From Euperipatoides rowelli (Eukaryota; Onychophora; Udeonychophora; Euonychophora; Peripatopsidae): a stretch of 11,129 nucleotides of DNA. The notes under the pieces were generated by a model. That model did not search any database, had not been told where the DNA came from, and saw only the letters and a list, made by a program, of their open reading frames with translations. Made by a program: the position numbers and the translations under genes. This document shows, piece by piece, positions 6,404 to 11,129 of the stretch. The stretch is from NCBI GenBank assembly GCA_003024985.2, contig PXIH01S0015198.1; one strand, written 5' to 3'. Every line of letters starts with the position of its first letter. Position 1 is the first letter of the stretch.

Positions 6404-8069
6404 AAAAGTAACAAAAACAAGCACAAGATTTGGGGAAAATGAGAACATTTCTATTTTCCTTAAGTATAGTAAACTAAACTAAACATTTTAAAACCAGAAA
6501 TAAGATTTATGTGCCTCCAAGTTAACACAAACAATTAGAACTCCAAAACTTTATAAAATTAAATAAATTTCAATTCTAAATAAGAGATAAATCGCAAATA
6601 AAAATTTGAACTTAACAAAGGGTCCATTTTAATTATATGAATATTTCAGTTATTCATGCTCAAGAAATAGAATTCATTTATCATAAAATAATTCTGATCG
6701 GTAGGCCATAAACTAGAATGTTCCCCAACACTCTCTTTTTAACAAAATCAAACAATATCAGAACAGTAGTACAATATAAGGGAAGAACTTAAGATACAGA
6801 AATGTATAACATTAAATCAGGACGAGCCAACAAAGCAAAAAAAAAAAAAAAGCAAGTCTAGGACAACATGAAGAAAGGGATCAGAGAACGGGTGGGTCTC
6901 CAAAATTCTTCAAAGGTTGTAGAGTGTAAATAAGCCTCCAAAAGGTTCTGTAAATAAATATTCCTAAGCATCAGCTTAAAGCTATGTGGGTTATCGAATA
7001 TCCTGAAATTTGCAGCAGCAACAAATTTTTCAAATTGCAAATAATGCAATAGTCACAATTCTCATTTTAACTTTGCAACTGATAACATAAACACATGACA
7101 ATGTTTATGGTGTGCAAGGTCAGTGTGAAAAATCTAATCGCACAAAGATTTAGCAGGTTGAAAATGGATATAGGTAAGAAATAAAAAAGTAAAATTGTCA
7201 ATGTTCATAACATAAATAAATTAATATCTCTTCTATTTTTTTGTTTAAAGGAAATTAACTATGAATCTAACATTATCAAATAGTTTTTAAAGTCATTTTG
7301 TGATCCTGTTTTTTTTTACATTATGTAGAAAGAACTTCAAAGCCAATTCTCCACATTCAAAATCTAATGCTAACTGGTATTGAGCCAAGAAAATATTTCG
7401 AATACAGTAGTTCTTACTTTAAGCTTGAAGGTACCAAAAAGACTGGAATTCAATTTAGGATCACCCATATGACCACCATGTAGATAATTATGTAGTAGGT
7501 CTACTTAATGTTTGGCTTATTGCTTTAGAGTTGGAGCATAATGTTAAACTTCTATGGACATGTTTTGAACTTAAGATATTCATTTCTGAGTTAGGGTCAG
7601 TGTGGAGTTAAGGTTAGGGATCTTTTACTAAAATCGTATCAGTAACAAACATATAGATGTTGGTCAACTTGGGAGATTTGCGAACTGAACTTTTGCTACC
7701 AAATACTACATAAGACATTTAAGATGAGATTATTGAGAAACAAAATAATTCAAATAATTTTTAACTCTGCTTTTTTTAATTACTTGTTTAATATTTTTAT
7801 AATAGTGAACTTGACCAAATTCCCATTGATCATTTCACTTCCAGTTAGATCTGACATCATATTTCTGCCTGAAGCATAACAAAATTGCAAGATGTATACC
7901 AGTTGTATAACTTACTATAAACTGTATAACATCATGATAATCATCACAAGATTTAACTCCGTCTACATCTTTAAACATTTTCTCAGTACCTGATAATATT
8001 CTGTATAGGCATTCAGATAAATTTGATTCTTATAAGGTTAAAAAGGATATTGTTCATTATCCAGATATA
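6404..8069. other. Intergenic DNA, no gene recognised
   Basis: No supported reading frame, splice pattern or RNA gene. Notable points are an A15 tract at 6837-6851, a stretch of somewhat higher GC at about 6855-7160 that may be an unrecognised old repeat, and a C-rich-word patch on the minus strand at about 7588-7620 whose complement contains CCCTAACCTTAACTCC, akin to the minisatellite at 5880-6245. The short frames present on either strand look like chance. Confidence 0.55.
6837..6851 (+). repeat. A15 homopolymer tract
   Basis: Fifteen consecutive A after AAAGC and before GCAAG. It could be the poly-A tail of a short retrocopy lying upstream (before 6837), but no clear retrocopy body or flanking duplication could be found. 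Confidence 0.6.
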
Positions 8070-8213
8070 AAGTGAGGAAATTTAAAGCATATTGATGGAA
8101 ATTGAATGAGTTTTTCTAATAGTCACTACTAAATGTAGAATTTTCCAATTTTAGTGGTGACTATAAGAAAAACTCTTCAATTTCCATCATTATATTTTAA
8201 ATTTCGTCACTAA
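8070..8213. repeat. Long foldback inverted repeat (possible MITE)
   Basis: Left arm 8070-8133 and right arm 8150-8213 are inverted copies of 64 nt with about seven mismatches and one indel, separated by a 16-nt loop (8134-8149). The inner part is the best conserved: GATGGAAATTGAA on the left against TTCAATTTCCATC on the right, and AGTCACTACTAAA against TTTAGTGGTGACT. Outer ends read AGTGAGGAAATTT and AAATTTCGTCACT. A compact near-palindrome of this kind suits a foldback or miniature inverted-repeat element; TA dinucleotides lie close to both ends, but a target duplication is not certain. A transcript would form a long hairpin. Confidence 0.8.
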
Positions 8214-8389
8214 TCAAATAATCAAATAACGGATGTTTAGGAATTTGTCAAAAAAAAATATATATATATTGGATACGGTACTATTATGCATACCCATTTC
8301 AATAGAAATGGTTTTACAAAGAGTGTAATCGATGAGATATTTAACATGTCCTTAGTAGAGTACTGTGGGATAAAATCACATTTTTACAT

Positions 8390-8404
8390 CAGTGATTCTC
8401 AAAC
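8390..8404 (+). repeat. Possible hAT-type terminal motif
   Basis: CAGTGATTCTCAAAC resembles the CAGTGGTTCTCAAAC-type ends common in hAT (Charlie-like) DNA transposons. No matching opposite end with an 8-bp target duplication is visible; the only candidate, ATCACTG near 8978-8984, matches just the outermost seven bases and lacks a matching duplication. Offered as a weak lead that the segment to the right may be a hAT-derived relic. Confidence 0.3.
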
Positions 8405-8470
8405 TTTTGTATGTTGTATCACTTTAATAAACGGCTAAAAATTTTATTAGAATATATTCATGTAAGTTAT

Positions 8471-8706
8471 TACCATCATGTCCATATTTTGTTATTAGGA
8501 CTTTGTGAAGCCAAGAGTATGTGCTTATAGTCAGAGGACAAACAGAATAAAATAAACAATCTTGTCAAAAAACCTTTAAAAATTCATGTACCACCATGTG
8601 CATATTTCATAATTTGGACTTTGTGCAGCCAAGAGTATGTGCTTATAGTCAGAGAACAAATAGAATAAAATAAACAATCTGGTCAAAAAAATCATATTTT
8701 ATTGTA
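8471..8706. repeat. 118-bp tandem duplication, two copies
   Basis: Copy 1 (8471-8588) and copy 2 (8589-8706) align without gaps over the first 102 bases with about ten differences, including the shared block CCAAGAGTATGTGCTTATAG. Beyond that the ends diverge. The junction context ATTCATGTA also occurs before copy 1 (8456-8464), with eight extra bases, suggesting the duplicated unit began slightly earlier. It contains no reading frame. Confidence 0.85.
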
Positions 8707-9046
8707 TTAATTATTGCATGTAACTATTATTTACTTTTATTTGATGGGCCATTTTCATCTTAGACAATCTTAAGCATGGTCATTCATTTAAAAATTTAAA
8801 ATTTAATAGGAAATGTACTAAATACATCACTTAAAACTGCATAATGATTAATTATTTAGGCCCCATGGACATTGATAATCAAATGCAAATAAAACATTTT
8901 ATAGCAAGATAAAATTACTGATTTATAATGCACTTGATACCTGTATTACATTATTCAATTTCTATTTTAAAACATTCGATATCACTGGTCTTTAAACAAA
9001 TGGCATGTCTATTTCTATTGAAATTTATTTTCAAACCTGCATCATT
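8707..9046. other. A+T-rich DNA upstream of copia gag; no LTR seen
   Basis: This interval should hold the 5' LTR, primer-binding site and leader of the copia relic if those survived. I see no TG...CA-bounded LTR, no clear tRNA-complementary primer site such as one starting TGG with a good match, and no repeat of it elsewhere in the window. The 5' end may be truncated or too decayed to see. Confidence 0.45.
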
Positions 9047-9692
9047 TAGTAAATGTTTAGATTGCAAAAATATATCACCATTATATACAAACCGATTTTA
9101 GAAGGTGAAATGCCACCTATATGTGATGATTTATAATCACCTGAAGGAAAAATTGGACGAAATATGGGTAGAAAAAATGATGATACCTTCAGCATTATCA
9201 TCTTATCACTAGCACCACAACAAGCAGGAATCTCCGCAGAGGAGATAAATGCATAGAAAATCTGTTTTAGTTTTGAGAATAAGTAAGCAGAGAACAAAGA
9301 AGATTGAATAATTGATACATAGCTTGAACTAAAGGAAATAAAAATGTGCCCTAATGAATCTGCAGACAGCTATTTCACTGGAATAAGGAACCTGTCATCA
9401 AAAATAATATCACTAGAGAGTTTACATTTTATGTAGCCAGGGGCATTCATGAAAGGTTTGAGAACAAAGCAGTGCTACTCAAGAGTAGGAGAGACTTGGA
9501 CATTGACAAATTGCATACAATTCTCGACAAGAAGATAGCAGAGGAAAAATCATTCAAGAAAGAAAACAACATAGCTCAGGAAGGAGCATGTAAGTCCAAG
9601 GAGTATAACCAAACCCAAAGATATGATAACACACACACACCAATAAATAATGTTATGTGTGCCAAAACGTGGCCACATAGTTAATAATTGCT
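9047..9692 (+). pseudogene. Copia Gag, broken
   Basis: Copia Gag forms the virus-like particle and binds element RNA. One frame from 9059 reads LEGEMPPICDDL and then DDTFSIIILSLAPQQAG, matching the conserved Gag region where a run of small and hydrophobic residues precedes an E-W-L block, then IKMCPNESADSYFTGIRNLS. In-frame stops at 9134, 9254, 9284, 9305, 9320 and 9434 break it. Near 9434 the sense moves to the frame carrying RFENKAVLLKSRRDLDIDKL and KKIAEEKSF (up to about 9650). The zinc knuckle at 9651-9692 reads CYVC in one frame and KRGHIVNNCW in another, consistent with a CX2CX4HX4C knuckle split by a one-base loss near 9663. The start codon is lost or unrecognised. Confidence 0.75.
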
Positions 9693-9814
9693 GGCACTGC
9701 AAGATATGGCTCCCAGACACAGAAGTGGTATTCCAAAAATGAATGTAAAACTGGCAATACATGAAAGTGGGGTAGTTTGGAAAGATGAAAACATGTACCA
9801 ATAAGAAAACGATT

Positions 9815-10115
9815 GAGAAAAACAACATATGGTTGATACATGGAGCTTAGAATCTTGATATTCCATCCATATGTCATCAAATGTGGAAGACATGTTCAAT
9901 CTAGAGGAAATACAGATGGCCGAGTCTTAAAGAAGGATAGAGGTAACTGCAAAAGGATAATGAGGATGATGGTTACAAATAGAATTGATTACATATGAAT
10001 TAGGATGAGCAATGTTTTATATGTCCCTAAATTAAAAGGCAACCTGATGTCAGTAAGGGAGCTAACCAGGCATGGAAATAAAGTTGTATTTGACAAAACA
10101 GATTCAAAGGAGTAG
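9815..10115 (+). pseudogene. Copia protease / pre-integrase region, broken
   Basis: At 9827 the frame reads IWLIHGA and then a TAG at 9848. This is where copia elements carry the aspartic protease active site (W-x-x-D-S/T-G-A-S); the catalytic Asp codon is not visible and the Ser position is a stop, so the site is dead. Downstream, 10011-10115 reads VLYVPKLKGNLMSVRELTRH and VVFDK, a well-conserved copia block at the protease C-terminal side, ending at TAG 10113. Between them the frame is interrupted several times. The assignment rests mainly on the VLYVP block and position. Confidence 0.7.
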
Positions 10116-10231
10116 AATAACAGTGGAAGCCAAATAAAGAGAAGGAATGTATATAGTATCCACAAAATTAACCAAAAAGGAAAATTGTACTGGAAAATAA
10201 ATTGCACATCATATTAATGTCCCCCACTGAT

Positions 10232-11000
10232 GATGAATGGCTATGGAAAAGGAGAATAAGGTACATAAACTGGGAATACATGAATATCATGAAAATAAAT
10301 CACTTAAACAAAACTGAAGCACAATGAATAACACATGCCCAGAATATATTCAAGGGAAATTAAAGCAACAACTATTCAAAACTATAGAGAAACAACAAGC
10401 CACATGACCCCTAGAACTGGTACACACCGATTTATGTGGCCATTTCCAATGGTAAGCTTAGGCAGTAATCACAATAATGATAATCATAGACACATACTCA
10501 CAATGTATTTTTGTAAACCTGCTCAGAAATAAACATGATGCATTTAGAGCATCGTAAAATTCAAGGCTGAAGGGACAATGTACTGGAATTAAAAATAAAC
10601 CAAGTCATGACAGATAATGGGCTCGAGTTTGCTTGTAAGTTTGAAGCACTAGTCAAGAAGAGTGGCAACTAACTTGAGTCGATAGTGCCATGCAACCCAC
10701 AAAGAAACAGAATTGCTGAACAGGCATACCATACTGGATACAGCACACACAATACTGATAGATGCCCAATTACTGCTAGAATTTTAGGGAGAAGTGGCAC
10801 TTACCGCCACATATCTGAGAAATAGATCATTTAGGAAAGGATTCAACATTATGACTCTGATAGAAAAATGGAATGGTGTAAAACCAAAAATCAAAAACCT
10901 AAGAATCTTTGGATATATCGGGTACTACTGGGAGAACAGTATAGGAAGAGGTTAGAGGGATTCAAAGGCAAAATGTGGAATATTTGTTGGATATTTTTAA
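10232..11000 (+). pseudogene. Copia integrase, broken
   Basis: Integrase inserts the cDNA into the genome. The N-terminal zinc domain (HHCC) appears as EWLWKRRIRYINWEYMN at 10235-10285, where the family's two His (LWHRRLGH type) are replaced by Lys and Tyr, and CPEYIQGK at 10336, where the second Cys of CxxC is Tyr. The catalytic core keeps all three acidic residues: Asp in LVHTDLCG (10429), Asp in TDNGLEF (10613) and Glu in QRNRIAEQ (10718). The last two are 35 codons apart, but with an in-frame TAA between them and a frame change after the first Asp. From 10806 the frame reads ATYLRNRS, WNGVKPKIKNLRIFG and, after a TAG at 10953, CGIFVGYF up to TAA 10998: the conserved C-terminal part of copia integrases. 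Confidence 0.85.
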
Positions 11001-11129
11001 TACCAGGATGCATATTGAATACACACACCAAAAAATGGAAATGGGATCAAAAGTAGAAATGCAAAATTTTATGAAGACCGGAAAGGAAAGGTACTCTTAA
11101 TGGGAGAGACTGGAAACATAGTGAACAAA
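11001..11129 (+). other. Copia integrase-to-RT linker, cut by window end
   Basis: By position this is the variable linker between integrase and reverse transcriptase. No conserved motif is legible in the 129 bases available, and the reverse transcriptase would begin beyond the window. Confidence 0.4.

Larger units (their letters stand above)
9047..11129 (+). mobile_element. Ty1/copia LTR retrotransposon relic, cut by window end
   Basis: Gag, zinc knuckle, protease neighbourhood and integrase follow each other on the + strand in the Ty1/copia order (integrase before reverse transcriptase; in Ty3/gypsy it comes after). Evidence is spread over several frames with many stops: ILSLAPQQAG in Gag, a CxxC...GHIVNNCW knuckle, VLYVPKLKGNLMSV before integrase, HTDLCG, TDNGLEF and NRIAEQ of the integrase core, and KNLRIFG with GIFVGYF of its C-terminal part. 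The window ends before the reverse transcriptase, so full length and 3' LTR are unknown. The 5' LTR is not visible. Confidence 0.85.

Noticed and set aside
6858-7049. A 63-codon minus-strand frame
   Set aside because: No motif, no conserved partner nearby and no start context; length is within chance for this composition.
8390-8984. A complete hAT transposon between CAGTGATTCTC (8390) and ATCACTG (8978-8984)
   Set aside because: Only the outermost seven bases match as an inverted end, and the eight bases beside each end (TTTTACAT and GTCTTTAA) do not form a target duplication.
9046-9297. An 83-codon open frame on the minus strand
   Set aside because: It lies antisense to the copia Gag region, whose + strand translation matches the family; the minus frame has no recognisable motif.
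9550-9899. Three overlapping minus-strand frames rich in Phe, Leu, Cys and Trp that look membrane-like
   Set aside because: They are antisense to the Gag knuckle and protease segment; the hydrophobic look comes from reading A-rich coding DNA backwards.
9989-10207. A 72-codon hydrophobic minus-strand frame
   Set aside because: Antisense to the VLYVPKLKGNLMSV block of the copia relic; same compositional artefact.
10868-11056. A 62-codon + strand frame
   Set aside because: The neighbouring frame carries WNGVKPKIKNLRIFG and GIFVGYF of copia integrase; this one shows no family match.

Overview
This is a eukaryotic, A+T-rich (about 70% by eye), gene-poor stretch made of decayed transposable elements and degenerate tandem repeats. 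No host gene, exon chain, tRNA or rRNA gene is supportable. An animal genome is the best guess: the main element is a two-ORF APE-endonuclease LINE of the L1/Tx1 superfamily, with a 5' end like that of animal L1-type elements (a YY1-like CAAGATG box followed by GGC). Nothing points to a particular phylum, and both element types are widespread, so the organism is left open.

Layout. 1-1066: very A+T-rich intergenic DNA with poly-T runs, a small island of higher GC (about 720-840) and a three-copy 32-34 bp tandem repeat (845-942). 1067-5849: one nearly full-length LINE (1081-5835) on the + strand between 14-bp target-site duplications that differ at one base. It has a short 5' UTR, an ORF1 pseudogene with a Cys/His zinc-knuckle region, an ORF2 pseudogene (endonuclease, reverse transcriptase, C-terminal CCHC), and a 3' UTR with a stem-loop and an A/T-rich tail. 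5880-6245: three copies of a roughly 100-120 bp repeat with telomere-like CCCTAA words. 6261-6403: a degenerate 85-bp duplication. 6404-8069: nothing recognisable apart from an A15 tract and a short reverse-strand cousin of the CCCTAA repeat. 8070-8213: a long foldback hairpin. 8390 and 8471-8706: a hAT-like terminal motif and a 118-bp tandem duplication. About 9047-11129: a Ty1/copia LTR retrotransposon relic on the + strand (gag, zinc knuckle, protease neighbourhood, integrase) that runs off the window before its reverse transcriptase.

How parts fit together. In the LINE, ORF1 would bind element RNA and ORF2 would nick the target and copy the RNA. In the copia relic, Gag, protease and integrase lie in the order expected for the family. 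Both copies are dead as written: their frames carry many stops and frameshifts. The main oddity is that the LINE reverse transcriptase has stayed open for about 1.6 kb while the rest of the same element is riddled with breaks. I found no credible new biological system.
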